A stretch of DNA of 36,255 nt from Nitrospina sp. (GTDB lineage: Bacteria > Nitrospinota > Nitrospinia > Nitrospinales > VA-1): the NCBI GenBank assembly GCA_018653085.1, contig JABIAY010000009.1, positions 1 through 36,255 of the forward strand, in the 5' to 3' direction. Below, piece after piece: positions 27,658 through 36,170 of the stretch (positions are counted from its first letter, which is position 1; every line of letters starts with the position of its first letter). Position numbers and translations under genes: made by a program. The notes beneath the pieces are model-generated. The model did no database searches, was not told the origin of the DNA, and was given only the letters and a program-made list of their open reading frames with translations.

Positions 27658-30600
27658 CTACTTTCCCGATTCGATCAGCTCTACATCAATGGCCAAACTT
27701 TGCAACTCTTTGACCAGAACGTTGAACGACTCAGGCAGACTGGGATTCAAATGGGTGTCTCCCTTGACGATCGCTTCATACATGCGCTTGCGACCTTCAA
27801 CATCATCAGATTTTACCGTAAGCATTTCCTGCAGAGTATAAGCGGCGCCATAGGCTTCCAATGCCCAGACCTCCATCTCCCCAAGTCTCTGCCCGCCAAA
27901 CTGGGCCTTACCACCAAGAGGCTGTTGAGTAACCAGGGAATACGGCCCGGTAGATCGGGCATGGATCTTATCATCGACCAGATGATGCAGTTTGAGCATA
28001 TACAAATAGCCCACCATCACCCTTTGGCGGAAGTACTGCCCGTTCCTTCCATCAATAAGGGTGATCTCTCCCGTTTCAGAACAATTGCCCTCCGCAAGAA
28101 GCTCCTTGACTTCATCCTCCTTGGCACCATCGAACACCGGGGTGGCCATGTGCACACCCACCGCTTTGGCGGCCATACCAAGATTGGTTTCGAGTATCTG
28201 ACCCACATTCATTCTAGAGGGCACTCCCAGAGGATTGAGGATCAGCTCAATCGGCTGTCCACTTTCCATAAAGGGCATATTTTCTTCCGGGACAATGGTA
28301 GAAACCACACCCTTATTCCCGTGGCGTCCAGCCATTTTGTCGCCCACCTGCAATTTGCGTTTCATGGCCATGAACACCTTGACCATCTTGATCACACCCG
28401 GGGCCAGGTCATCGCCTTTTTTCAAACGCGCAACCTTCTCCTCCAGCATGGACTTCAGAATTTGGACCTGATTCTTGCAATTGGCTTCCAGTTCCAGAAG
28501 CGTTTTTTCATCAGCACTTTTGACCGGGGCTTTCGCCAGATCTTTAATACTCATTTTGGCAATCAATTTGTCATCAATCGCCTCCCCCTTCTTAAAGCTG
28601 ACCCGTCCCACTGTTGTGGACTTCGTTGCCTCTTTACCCACGAGGAGGGAGCACATCCTTTTCTCGGTTTCGCTTTTAACGATCCTTATTTCATCGCTAT
28701 AGTCCTTTTCGATGCGCGAAATTTCTTCTTCTTCTATGGCAAGGGTTCGGGAATCCTTATCGATCCCTTTTCTGGAAAAGACCTTGACGTCGATAACTGT
28801 CCCCTGAACTCCGGGAGGAACCCTGAGAGAAGTATCGCGCACATCTCCAGCCTTTTCGCCAAAGATAGCTTTAAGAAGTTTTTCTTCGGGACTCAGCTGG
28901 GTCTCACCTTTGGGCGTAATCTTCCCGACCATGATGTCGTTGGGTTTCACGCTGGCACCAATTCGAATGATCCCACTTTCATCCAGATTTTTCAGGGCAT
29001 CTTCCCCGACATTGGCGATATCCCGCGTGATCTCCTCTTTACCCTGCTTGGTGTCACGAGCCTCCACGTCAAATTCTTCAATATGAATGGAGGTATATAC
29101 ATCTTCTTTAACCAGCTTTTCACTAACGATGATGGCATCCTCGAAGTTGTAACCACCCCAAGGCATGAACGCCACCAGAATATTTCGTCCCAAAGCCAGT
29201 TCACCCTGGTCGGTGGAAGGACCGTCTGCAAGCACATCACCACGCTGAATCTTGTCTCCCGAAAATACCCGGGGACGCTGGTTGACACAGGTGTTCTGGT
29301 TCGACCGCTGAAATTTGTTCAGCGTATAAATATCCACATTCGAATCCAGCTGACTACGCTTTGTCTTGATCTTGCCTTTGGCCTGCGTTTCGGTACGGAT
29401 AACAATACGGGTCGCATCAACGCTGATGACTTCACCGTCATTTTCAGCGATCACCACCGCTCCGGAATCATGGGCCACAATCGCTTCCATGCCCGTTCCT
29501 ACCAGAGGTGCCTCAGCCTGCAGCAGAGGAACTGCCTGTCTCTGCATATTCGAACCCATCAGGGCACGGTTGGCGTCATCGTTTTCGAGAAAGGGGATTA
29601 GAGATGCCGCAACACTGATCAACTGTTTGGGCGACACATCCATGTAATCAACCGTCTCACTGGGAGACAAAACAAAATCGCCACCCTTTCGGGCCGACAC
29701 AACAGGCTCAACGAATTTCTTTTTCTCATCCAGCTCAACATTAGCCTGAGCGATAATGAATTGATCCTCTACTAAGGCAGTGTGGAACTCGACCTCATTT
29801 TGCGCTACGGAACCTGCCACTTTGCGATAGGGCGTTTCAATAAAACCATAAGCATTCACCCTGGCATAGGTGCTCAAGGAGGCAATCAACCCAATGTTTG
29901 GGCCTTCAGGAGTTTCAATGGGACATATACGCCCGTAATGCGTCGGATGTACATCCCGCACCTCGAACCCCGCCCGCTCACGGGTCAGTCCGCCCGGCCC
30001 CAAAGCGCTCAACCGCCGCTTATGCGTCACCTCGGACAAAGGATTAGTCTGATCCATAAACTGGGACAACTGACTGCTACCAAAAAATTCCTTGATTGCG
30101 GCCGTCACAGGCTTGGAATTAATCAGGTCGTGCGGCATGGCAACATCCAAATCCTGGATAGACATGCGCTCTACAATGGCCCGCTCCATGCGTACCATTC
30201 CCACGCGGAACTGGTTTTCCAGAGACTCTCCCACAGCGCGAACCCTGCGGTTGCCGAGATGGTCAATATCGTCAATAGCACCAATCCCATTTCTGAGATC
30301 GACGATATACTTCACCACGGCGACCATATCTTCCAAGGTCAACAGCCGGTTTTCCAGGGAAATGTCCAGCCCAAACTTCTGGTTCATCTTGATCCTGCCA
30401 ACCACAGACAAATTATATCGCTTGGGATTGAAGAACAGGTTGCTGAACAGCGACCGGGCAATTTCCGGTGTTGGAGGATCTCCAGGGCGAAGCCTTTTGT
30501 AAACCTCGCGAATAGCATCATCCTGAGTCTGAGTTTTGGCCGCCGCAACGGTGTCGCGAACGGCGGTATCAGACAATTCCTCATCAATGCGAAGAATTTT

Positions 30601-31872
30601 AATCTCACTCAGCTTATTCTTTTTTATAATCTCAAAAACGCCTTCGGTGATCTCCGAATTCGACTCGACCTCTATCTCGCCGGTCTCGGGATCAATAATT
30701 TCGTCAAGCAGGTAACCACCAATCAGGCTTTCCGGGTCAATCTCAACCTTCACAGACTTGGACATCCTGCCCAGCTTCTTGCCTACGGCCACGGAAACTT
30801 TCTTGCCGGACTTAAGCAGAACATCATCCGTTTTAGAATCGATAACATCCTCTTTGACCTTGAACCCGACCATCAGGCTCTTGCTACCCATAAAGCACCG
30901 GGAATCCTTATTGATGCTGATCTTCTCGATCGGATAATAGGTTTCGAGAATGGTCTTGTTATCCATGCCAAAGGCTTGCAGCAGGATAGTCGCCGGCAAT
31001 TTGCGGCGGCGGTCAATCTTTACATACAAAATATCTTTAATATCGAACTCGAAATCCACCCAGGAACCCCGGTCCGGAATAATCCGCGCCGAAAAGAGAA
31101 TTTTGCCGCTCACATGGGATTTACCCTTGTCATGCGAGAAAAACGCTCCTGGAGAACGGTGCATCTGGCTCACAATGACCCGCTCGACCCCGTTTATCAT
31201 AAACGTTCCAGTGGGGCCCATCATCGGCATTTCACCGAGGAATATTTTCTGCTCCTTGACTTCCCTTACGGAATTAACGGTGACAGCAGGAACCTTTTCG
31301 GTCTCCAAAACCTTCAATACTTCACTGGTGATTTCCGTTTTGGCGGGGATCAGGGTTTTAGAGGTCTTGGGGCGCTTAACCTCTTCGATAATCATTCTAC
31401 CCTTCAGGTCCTTCAGCGAACGCGCATTGATATCGATCACTTCCCGGTCAAAAAGAACCAGCCTGACCATTATTTTTATCGGGTCAGAATAGGAAAGGCC
31501 TTTCTGTCGACACTCGCTGAGCTTGTGCTTTCCCTTGTAGGTGACCTCCTGCTTACAGGAATCACACTCAACTCCAGGGCCGCCGAGCTCCTTGAACTCG
31601 CCGCAACCGCATTCCCAGATGCCGACTTCAAATCCGACATACTCGATACGTGCATTGATATTCAGGTCGGAAATCGGAAAAACGTCACTAAAGACCTCTT
31701 CCAATCCCCTGAACTCGCGTTTGCTGGGATCAACATCCCATTGCAGGAAGTATTCAAATGACTTCTTCTGAATCTCGATCAGATTGGGAATATCTATGAC
31801 CGTGGGAATTCGGGCGAAGTTTTTTCTTTTTCTAAAATTGCCTAACGCTCTCTGGGAACGGTTCTTCGACAT
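27658..31872 (-). CDS. rpoB: DNA-directed RNA polymerase beta subunit with cysteine insertion
   Basis: Protein of 1404 aa. The rifampicin region ([17 protein letters not shown], near 595-611) is wild type. The C-terminal [18 protein letters not shown] is near 1326. Two lineage insertions resembling the proteobacterial SI1 and SI2 regions are present. Unusually, residues 85-108 carry C88-x-C90-x12-C103-x2-C106, the same spacing as the RpoC zinc finger, placed just before the [15 protein letters not shown] segment where most RpoB proteins have a short loop. AAGGA lies 9 nt before the ATG. It follows rplL by 80 nt. Confidence 0.99.
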   Translation of the reverse strand: MSKNRSQRALGNFRKRKNFARIPTVIDIPNLIEIQKKSFEYFLQWDVDPSKREFRGLEEVFSDVFPISDLNINARIEYVGFEVGIWECGCGEFKELGGPGVECDSCKQEVTYKGKHKLSECRQKGLSYSDPIKIMVRLVLFDREVIDINARSLKDLKGRMIIEEVKRPKTSKTLIPAKTEITSEVLKVLETEKVPAVTVNSVREVKEQKIFLGEMPMMGPTGTFMINGVERVIVSQMHRSPGAFFSHDKGKSHVSGKILFSARIIPDRGSWVDFEFDIKDILYVKIDRRRKLPATILLQAFGMDNKTILETYYPIEKISINKDSRCFMGSKSLMVGFKVKEDVIDSKTDDVLLKSGKKVSVAVGKKLGRMSKSVKVEIDPESLIGGYLLDEIIDPETGEIEVESNSEITEGVFEIIKKNKLSEIKILRIDEELSDTAVRDTVAAAKTQTQDDAIREVYKRLRPGDPPTPEIARSLFSNLFFNPKRYNLSVVGRIKMNQKFGLDISLENRLLTLEDMVAVVKYIVDLRNGIGAIDDIDHLGNRRVRAVGESLENQFRVGMVRMERAIVERMSIQDLDVAMPHDLINSKPVTAAIKEFFGSSQLSQFMDQTNPLSEVTHKRRLSALGPGGLTRERAGFEVRDVHPTHYGRICPIETPEGPNIGLIASLSTYARVNAYGFIETPYRKVAGSVAQNEVEFHTALVEDQFIIAQANVELDEKKKFVEPVVSARKGGDFVLSPSETVDYMDVSPKQLISVAASLIPFLENDDANRALMGSNMQRQAVPLLQAEAPLVGTGMEAIVAHDSGAVVIAENDGEVISVDATRIVIRTETQAKGKIKTKRSQLDSNVDIYTLNKFQRSNQNTCVNQRPRVFSGDKIQRGDVLADGPSTDQGELALGRNILVAFMPWGGYNFEDAIIVSEKLVKEDVYTSIHIEEFDVEARDTKQGKEEITRDIANVGEDALKNLDESGIIRIGASVKPNDIMVGKITPKGETQLSPEEKLLKAIFGEKAGDVRDTSLRVPPGVQGTVIDVKVFSRKGIDKDSRTLAIEEEEISRIEKDYSDEIRIVKSETEKRMCSLLVGKEATKSTTVGRVSFKKGEAIDDKLIAKMSIKDLAKAPVKSADEKTLLELEANCKNQVQILKSMLEEKVARLKKGDDLAPGVIKMVKVFMAMKRKLQVGDKMAGRHGNKGVVSTIVPEENMPFMESGQPIELILNPLGVPSRMNVGQILETNLGMAAKAVGVHMATPVFDGAKEDEVKELLAEGNCSETGEITLIDGRNGQYFRQRVMVGYLYMLKLHHLVDDKIHARSTGPYSLVTQQPLGGKAQFGGQRLGEMEVWALEAYGAAYTLQEMLTVKSDDVEGRKRMYEAIVKGDTHLNPSLPESFNVLVKELQSLAIDVELIESGK

Positions 31873-31952
31873 AGGGTGACATCCTTCTATAAGAAAGATT
31901 AACGAAAAATTTACCTGTTAAGGCGTGGGTGAAATTACACTCCCCGTTTTCG

Positions 31953-32330
31953 TTACTTCACCTCTACCGTCCCACCAACTTCTTCAATTTTCTTCTTAAT
32001 TTCTTCGGCTTCTTCTTTCTTCACGCCTTCTTTGATAGTCTTGGGAGCACCCTCTACCAAATCCTTAGCATCTTTCAATCCCAAACCTGTAATAGTCCGG
32101 ACTTCTTTGATCACCTGAATTTTCTTATCGCCTATGGCGGCAAGAATCACGTCGAACTCGGTCTTCTCTTCAGCGGCGGCTTCTCCGCCCCCAGCAGGAG
32201 CTGCAACTGCAACTGTCGGTGCCGCTGCAGTCACACCATATTTGTCTTCCAGTTCTTTTACAAACTCAGACATCTCCAGAACAGTCATGCTATCTATGAA
32301 GGAAACTACATCTTCCTTTGTGGCGGCCAT
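31953..32330 (-). CDS. rplL: 50S ribosomal protein L7/L12
   Basis: Protein of 125 aa, the multi-copy stalk protein that recruits translational GTPases. The N-terminal dimerisation domain is about 1-35, the flexible Ala/Gly hinge about 37-55 and the globular C-terminal domain about 58-125 ([24 protein letters not shown]). A strong Shine-Dalgarno AAAGGAGG sits 5 nt before the ATG, suiting the high output needed for four or six copies per ribosome. A hairpin lies in the gap after rplJ. Confidence 0.98.
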   Translation of the reverse strand: MAATKEDVVSFIDSMTVLEMSEFVKELEDKYGVTAAAPTVAVAAPAGGGEAAAEEKTEFDVILAAIGDKKIQVIKEVRTITGLGLKDAKDLVEGAPKTIKEGVKKEEAEEIKKKIEEVGGTVEVK

Positions 32331-32389
32331 TACGCCCTCCTTTCAATGATTGTGGTATTTTGAATTACGTTTAATTAATATCTTTGCAA

Positions 32390-32405
32390 CGACCCTCAAG
32401 GGTCG
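32390..32405 (-). other. perfect hairpin 2 nt after the rplJ stop
   Basis: CGACCC/GGGTCG (6 bp) around a TTGA tetraloop between rplJ and rplL, with no T tract after it. It may protect or process the mRNA so that L12 is made in excess over L10. Confidence 0.5.
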
Positions 32406-32407
32406 AC

Positions 32408-32935
32408 TTATTCTGACGCTTTTTTCTCGCGGACCGCATCCAGCGTTCCCACAAGCTTTCTCAACAAGCTACTGAACACACCGGCAAAATTTGTCGTAGG
32501 TCCATTGAAAACCGACAGCATTGTTGAGATCAACACTTCTTTGGAAGGCAAGTCCGCAAGGGCCTTGACCTCTTCAGAAGAAACCATTTTTCCTTCCACT
32601 ACCCCGCAAAGCACTGTAGGGCTTTTTGTAGCCCCCGATTTTGCAAACTCCGCAAGAGCCTTGGCAGGAGCTACAGGATCCTCAAAGCTGACCACCAGCG
32701 AAACCGGACCCTTGAATTGCTCATCCAACATCTCAAAAGGAGTATCCTTCGCGGCCTGCCGGGCCAGGGTATTCTTGATCACACGAAAGTCCACGGACTG
32801 AGCGCGCATATGACGGCGCAACTGAGTCAACTCAGGAGCATCGATCCCTTGATAGTTAGCAAGAATCGCCGCCTTGGCTTTCAGAAACACCCCGTTTAAC
32901 TCTTCAACTGTTTTTATCTTTTCTGCGTTTGGCAC
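32408..32935 (-). CDS. rplJ: 50S ribosomal protein L10 (GTG start)
   Basis: Protein of 175 aa, the base of the L12 stalk; the L10-L12 complex represses its own operon in many bacteria. The start is GTG at 32935 with GAGG 6 nt upstream. The rRNA-binding domain (about 1-130; AILANYQGIDAPELTQLRR, FRVIKNTLARQAAKDT) is followed by the C-terminal helix that binds L12 dimers (near 145-175). The 117-nt leader upstream is where an L10 regulatory RNA would lie. Confidence 0.98.
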   Translation of the reverse strand: MPNAEKIKTVEELNGVFLKAKAAILANYQGIDAPELTQLRRHMRAQSVDFRVIKNTLARQAAKDTPFEMLDEQFKGPVSLVVSFEDPVAPAKALAEFAKSGATKSPTVLCGVVEGKMVSSEEVKALADLPSKEVLISTMLSVFNGPTTNFAGVFSSLLRKLVGTLDAVREKKASE

Positions 32936-33052
32936 TTCACACCTCTCTCATTCCCGTCTTCCGCCCCCTCAGGGGAAGAAAAATTTTTCAGAACACCTCT
33001 AATAATTCCAACCCTCGCACTGGCGCAGGAAATTTTCAGAGACCCCCTTCAA
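32936..33052 (-). promoter_or_regulatory. rplJ leader region, candidate L10(L12) autoregulatory RNA
   Basis: A 117-nt gap between rplA and rplJ at the position of the L10 leader. It contains TCTGAAAATTT-type repeats and CCCC-TGAG-GGGG near the rplJ start. I cannot fit it with certainty to the known L10-leader fold. Its first part also weakly resembles the intercistronic element seen before nusG and rplC. Confidence 0.3.
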
Positions 33053-33742
33053 TCAATTGGGCGTATTAACTATCCTGACCCCAACACCCATAGTCGTTGA
33101 CACCGAAATTCCCTTGACATAATGCCCTTTGCTCGAAGCCGGCTTGGCCTTAACAAGAGCCCCCATCAGGGAATGAAAATTTTCCTCCAAAGCCTCTACC
33201 GAAAAACTGGCCCTGCCAAGAGAAGCATGGACAATACCCGCCTTATCAACCCGGTAGTCCACTTTTCCAGCCTGAATAGATTCAATAGCCTGCTTGACAT
33301 CAAAAGTCACCGTACCCGTTTTCGGGTTGGGCATCAGTCCGCGAGGACCCAGGACTTTTCCCAGTTTTCCCACCTGACCCATCATATCGGGAGTAGCCAC
33401 CACACGGTCGAACTCCATCCAGCCTTCCTGAATCTTCTTGACCAGATCATCGCCGCCAACGGCTTCCGCCCCGGCATCTTTGGCTTCCTGTTCCTTTTCA
33501 CCCCTGGCAAACACCAGAACGCGAAACTTCTTTCCAGTTCCCTTGGGCAAAACGACACTGCCGCGGATATTTTGATCGGCCTTCCTGGGATCCACACTCA
33601 ACCTGACAGCGACATCCACCGATTCATCAAATTTTTCAGATTTGACGGCGATCGCCAAACCCAAGGCTTCCTTCAATTCGTATTTGGCATCAGGGTCAAC
33701 GTTTTCTGCCCCCGCCCTATGTCTTTTTCCATGTTTTGGCAT
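33053..33742 (-). CDS. rplA: 50S ribosomal protein L1
   Basis: Protein of 229 aa forming the mobile L1 stalk that guides E-site tRNA release; it also represses the L11-L1 operon by binding its own m[19 protein letters not shown] at the start, the [26 protein letters not shown] segment in part, and TTMGVGVRI at the end are conserved. It is 24 nt after rplK. A candidate L1-binding hairpin lies upstream of rplK. Confidence 0.98.
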   Translation of the reverse strand: MPKHGKRHRAGAENVDPDAKYELKEALGLAIAVKSEKFDESVDVAVRLSVDPRKADQNIRGSVVLPKGTGKKFRVLVFARGEKEQEAKDAGAEAVGGDDLVKKIQEGWMEFDRVVATPDMMGQVGKLGKVLGPRGLMPNPKTGTVTFDVKQAIESIQAGKVDYRVDKAGIVHASLGRASFSVEALEENFHSLMGALVKAKPASSKGHYVKGISVSTTMGVGVRIVNTPN

Positions 33743-33766
33743 AATTTTCTTCCTGCTTACTTGCGG

Positions 33767-34195
33767 TTAATTCTCAACTTTCAAACCCATGCTTTTTGCC
33801 GAGCCCGCAATAATACGCATCGCGGCCTCAATATCTTCAGCATTCAAGTCTTCCATTTTTGTTTTTGCGATTTCCCTGACCTGCTCCTGGGTCACCGTAC
33901 CCACAGACTCTTTACCCGGATTGGAAGAACCTTTCGCAATCCCTGCCGCCTGCTTCAGCAAAGCCGAAGCGGGAGAAGATTTTGTAATAAAAGAAAAACT
34001 CCTGTCCTTATAAACATCAATGATGACAGGAATGATACTTCCCTCCTGGCCCTGAGTCTTAGCATTAAAGGCCTTGCAGAATTCCATTATGTTCACACCA
34101 TGCTGACCCAGCGCCGGCCCAACTGGCGGCGATGGAGTAGCCTGCCCAGCAGGAATTTGCAACTTGATCTGACCTGTCATTTCTTTTGTTGCCAC
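33767..34195 (-). CDS. rplK: 50S ribosomal protein L11 (GTG start)
   Basis: Protein of 142 aa in the GTPase-associated centre; it binds 23S rRNA with its C-terminal domain and thiostrepton and RelA act through it. The start is GTG at 34195 with AGGGG 8 nt upstream. [31 protein letters not shown] is the family signature (cited in part). The 166-nt gap from nusG holds a likely regulatory leader. Confidence 0.98.
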   Translation of the reverse strand: MATKEMTGQIKLQIPAGQATPSPPVGPALGQHGVNIMEFCKAFNAKTQGQEGSIIPVIIDVYKDRSFSFITKSSPASALLKQAAGIAKGSSNPGKESVGTVTQEQVREIAKTKMEDLNAEDIEAAMRIIAGSAKSMGLKVEN

Positions 34196-34249
34196 AATCT
34201 TATCCCCTATTAATTATCCACCGCTCGGCGTGTGGCTGTTATGTTCTTC

Positions 34250-34302
34250 CTCAGCCTTCATGCCCCGCAGGGGTACAGCGAGCAGTAGCCTCCCAAGCTG
34301 AG
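34250..34302 (-). promoter_or_regulatory. candidate L1-binding site in the rplK leader
   Basis: In the transcript CTCAGCTT pairs with AGGCTGAG (8 bp, one G-U). Inside, GGGAGGCT faces ATGA across an asymmetric loop, with a CCCC-TGC-GGGG stem above. From memory, the L1 region of 23S rRNA contains TGGGAGGCT and a TGAA on the opposite strand, so this looks like an rRNA mimic. It lies 55 nt before rplK, as expected for L1 autoregulation. Confidence 0.5.
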
Positions 34303-34361
34303 AAACCGTTTGCCCGCAATTTAAAGACATTGCAGTACCTTGCGAGAGTTCCTCGCCCTGA

Positions 34362-34934
34362 TTAAACCCGTTCGATTTGGGGAAACTCCAACTCCACCGG
34401 AGTGGCTCGCCCAAAAATCGAAACCATAACCCTCACTTTACCCTTGTCGTGATTGACATCCTCAACCGTTCCATTGAAATTCAGGAAAGGCCCGTCTATG
34501 ACCCTGACGCTTTCACCCTTCTCAAAAGAGAATTTCGGCTTAGGCCGCACAGATTCCCCCTTAATCTGGTCCATGATTGTCTTGACCTCTCCCTCTGATA
34601 AAGGGACAGGCTCACCGCCACCACCCAGAAAACCGGTGACCTTAGCGGTATTTTTAATCATGTACCAGATATCCTGATTCATCTCGACGTTAATCAGGAT
34701 ATATCCCGGGAAAAACTTTCTTGAGGAAACTTTTTTCTTACCCTTGCGAACCTCAACCACATCTTCAGTCGGTATTACTACCTCTTTAAAGTTTTCCCTG
34801 AAGCTGGAGTGGTCGAACTGCTCCTCTATGCTTAACTTCACCTTCCGCTCAAAGCCGGAATAAGTGTGAATCACATACCATTTCTTGTTCCCGGGCAATG
34901 TTTCTTCGCCAGAAATTAATGGGGTTTCTTCCAT
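34362..34934 (-). CDS. nusG: transcription termination/antitermination protein NusG
   Basis: Protein of 190 aa that travels with RNA polymerase and contacts Rho or S10. The NGN domain is about 15-125 (KKWYVIHTYSGFERKV, RKFFPGYILINVEM); the KOW domain is about 135-190 (GESVRVIDGPFLNFNGTVEDV). No large insertion is present. It follows secE by 84 nt, and that gap holds one copy of the intercistronic repeat element. Confidence 0.98.
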   Translation of the reverse strand: MEETPLISGEETLPGNKKWYVIHTYSGFERKVKLSIEEQFDHSSFRENFKEVVIPTEDVVEVRKGKKKVSSRKFFPGYILINVEMNQDIWYMIKNTAKVTGFLGGGGEPVPLSEGEVKTIMDQIKGESVRPKPKFSFEKGESVRVIDGPFLNFNGTVEDVNHDKGKVRVMVSIFGRATPVELEFPQIERV

Positions 34935-34938
34935 ACTT

Positions 34939-35018
34939 GGTAATTTCCTCTTACGGCAACTCGCAGACCCTTATCTACAGGGACCGCTCACGACCAAAAG
35001 CAATTTTTAGAAATGCCC
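34939..35018 (-). repeat. intercistronic RNA element, secE-nusG copy
   Basis: Partner of 18673-18755. It begins at the secE stop with GGGCATTTCTAAAAATT. Hairpin GGTCG-TGAG-CGGTC (34982-34995) follows, then CCCT...AGGG (34968-34982), GCGAGTTGCC and TTACC just before the nusG start. The TTTTGG-x-CGTGAGCGG core is shared with the rplC copy. Confidence 0.65.
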
Positions 35019-35201
35019 TTAAATGATACTCTGTACAATCTTCGAGAGAATCGCATCGATAACTCCCAAAAACGTAGCCATCAATAAAACCACCACAACC
35101 ACTACGGCGGTACCACCCAGCGCCTCCCTGCGGGAAGGCCAGGTCACTTTATTGACCTCGGCTTTCACCTCAGCCAGAAATTGCAAAGCCTTTGTAATCA
35201 T
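35019..35201 (-). CDS. secE: preprotein translocase subunit SecE
   Basis: Protein of 60 aa, the short single-helix form. An amphipathic segment at about 5-25 (LAEVKAEVNKVTWPSRREALG) with the conserved VTWPSR motif is followed by one membrane helix at about 28-55. Enterobacterial SecE has two extra helices, so this form fits most other bacteria. It follows tRNA-Trp by 26 nt. Confidence 0.96.
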   Translation of the reverse strand: MITKALQFLAEVKAEVNKVTWPSRREALGGTAVVVVVVLLMATFLGVIDAILSKIVQSII

Positions 35202-35227
35202 AACCCTCTAAAACAATCAATATTCAA

Positions 35228-35300
35228 CAGGCCAGGAGGGATTCGAACCCCCAACCCTCGGATTTGGAATCCGACGCTCTACCATTAGAGCTACTGACCT
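35228..35300 (-). tRNA. tRNA-Trp (anticodon CCA)
   Basis: A 73-nt cloverleaf: acceptor AGGTCAG/CTGGCCT with discriminator G, anticodon stem TCGGA/TCCGA around TTCCAAA, T loop TTCGAAT. The 3' CCA is not encoded. Its position between rpmG and secE is the usual one. Confidence 0.97.
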
Positions 35301-35401
35301 AATTCGGAATCCACGTCAGCCTCGGGTAAGGAGAGGGAATACGCCCATCAGTCGCCCGAACTTACGGACACGACCTCAGCTCCCAACCGCCCACTTTTTC
35401 T

Positions 35402-35551
35402 CTATTTGGTTTCCTTATGGGGAGTATGCTTTCTACAAAATCTGCAATACTTCTTGAATTCCAACCTTTGCGTGGTGGTCTTCTTGTTTTTGGTCCCCGA
35501 ATAATTCTTCCGATTACAATCGGAACACGCTAACTGAATAATAACTCTCAT
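35402..35551 (-). CDS. rpmG: 50S ribosomal protein L33 (zinc-binding type)
   Basis: Protein of 49 aa, translated directly from 35551 (ATG) to the TAG at 35402-35404. It begins [17 protein letters not shown] and ends HTPHKETK. C9-x2-C12 and C36-x2-C39 form the zinc site of the C+ form. L33 sits near the E site of the 50S subunit. The order tRNA-rpmG-tRNA-Trp-secE-nusG is common; a tuf gene that often precedes rpmG is missing. The Shine-Dalgarno sequence is weak (GGGA 3 nt before the ATG). Confidence 0.96.
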   Translation of the reverse strand: MRVIIQLACSDCNRKNYSGTKNKKTTTQRLEFKKYCRFCRKHTPHKETK

Positions 35552-35650
35552 AGTTCCCAATCAAACTTTGCGTCTGACGCCCCCATACCCAGCGACAGAC
35601 ATTTAAAATCTCTAAAAATCAATACCCAAGCTATGCCCCAAAAAAAAATC

Positions 35651-35725
35651 TGGAGCCCACGATCGGGATTGAACCGATGACCTCTTCCTTACCAAGGAAG
35701 TGCTCCACCACTGAGCTACGTGGGC
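35651..35725 (-). tRNA. tRNA-Thr (anticodon GGT)
   Basis: A 75-nt gene including an encoded CCA: acceptor GCCCACG/CGTGGGC, discriminator T, anticodon stem CTTCC/GGAAG around TTGGTAA. It reads ACC and ACT codons. Confidence 0.97.
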
Positions 35726-35758
35726 GTGCAGTACCAATTCACCAAACCCGACCAAAGA

Positions 35759-35835
35759 TGGAGCGGGAAACCGGACTCGAACCGGCGACCCTCAGCTTGG
35801 AAGGCTGACGCTCTAGCCAACTGAGCTATTCCCGC
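35759..35835 (-). tRNA. tRNA-Gly (anticodon TCC)
   Basis: A 77-nt gene including an encoded CCA: acceptor GCGGGAA/TTCCCGC, discriminator T as usual for glycine, anticodon stem TCAGC/GCTGA around CTTCCAA. It reads GGA and GGG codons. Confidence 0.97.
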
Positions 35836-35861
35836 AAGTTCATCCAATCCTAAATTCAGGA

Positions 35862-35943
35862 TGGGGAGGGGAGGATTCGAACCTCCGAAGGCTGAGCCGA
35901 CAGATTTACAGTCTGTTCCCTTTGGCCACTCGGGAACCTCCCC
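35862..35943 (-). tRNA. tRNA-Tyr (anticodon GTA)
   Basis: An 82-nt class II tRNA: acceptor GGGGAGG/CCTCCCC, discriminator A, anticodon stem ACAGA/TCTGT around CTGTAAA, and a long variable arm. The CCA is not encoded, unlike the neighbouring Gly and Thr genes. Confidence 0.97.
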
Positions 35944-36045
35944 GTCTTTATGGGTAAAACATAGCACCCAACACACGGTCAATCGCTCAACCCAAATCTC
36001 CGTTGCGAGGCACCAGAATCCTTTTTCATACCCAGTCAAAAAAAC

Positions 36046-36121
36046 TGGAGCTGGCAAAGGGACTCGAACCCCCGACCTGCTGATTACAAATCAGCTGCTC
36101 TACCAACTGAGCTACGCCAGC
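36046..36121 (-). tRNA. tRNA-Thr (anticodon TGT)
   Basis: A 76-nt gene with encoded CCA: acceptor GCTGGCG/TGCCAGC (one G-U), discriminator T, anticodon stem GCTGA/TCAGC around TTTGTAA. It is the first gene of the run, directly downstream of a predicted promoter. Confidence 0.97.
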
Positions 36122-36141
36122 TCAGCAAATAAAAAACCCCC

Positions 36142-36170
36142 ATATTACACTTTGAATTTCAAAGTTTCAA
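36142..36170 (-). promoter_or_regulatory. predicted promoter of the tRNA-rpmG-secE-nusG run
   Basis: TTGAAA (36165-36170, 5 of 6), 17-nt spacer, TAATAT (36142-36147, 4 of 6), then a GGGGG discriminator. A G-rich discriminator is typical of stable-RNA promoters under stringent control. The start point would lie about 12-15 nt before tRNA-Thr(TGT). Confidence 0.6.
36149..36165. promoter_or_regulatory. palindrome filling the spacer of the tRNA promoter
   Basis: Perfect 8-bp arms (ACTTTGAA/TTCAAAGT) around one central base, lying almost exactly between the -35 and -10 boxes. A bound dimeric regulator would block polymerase. It could also be chance in AT-rich DNA. Confidence 0.4.

Noticed and set aside
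27700..31761. Two very long plus-strand open frames (over 600 codons each) opposite rpoB
   Set aside because: They are antisense to a fully conserved rpoB, have no recognisable domains or Shine-Dalgarno support, and are explained by codon bias of the sense gene.
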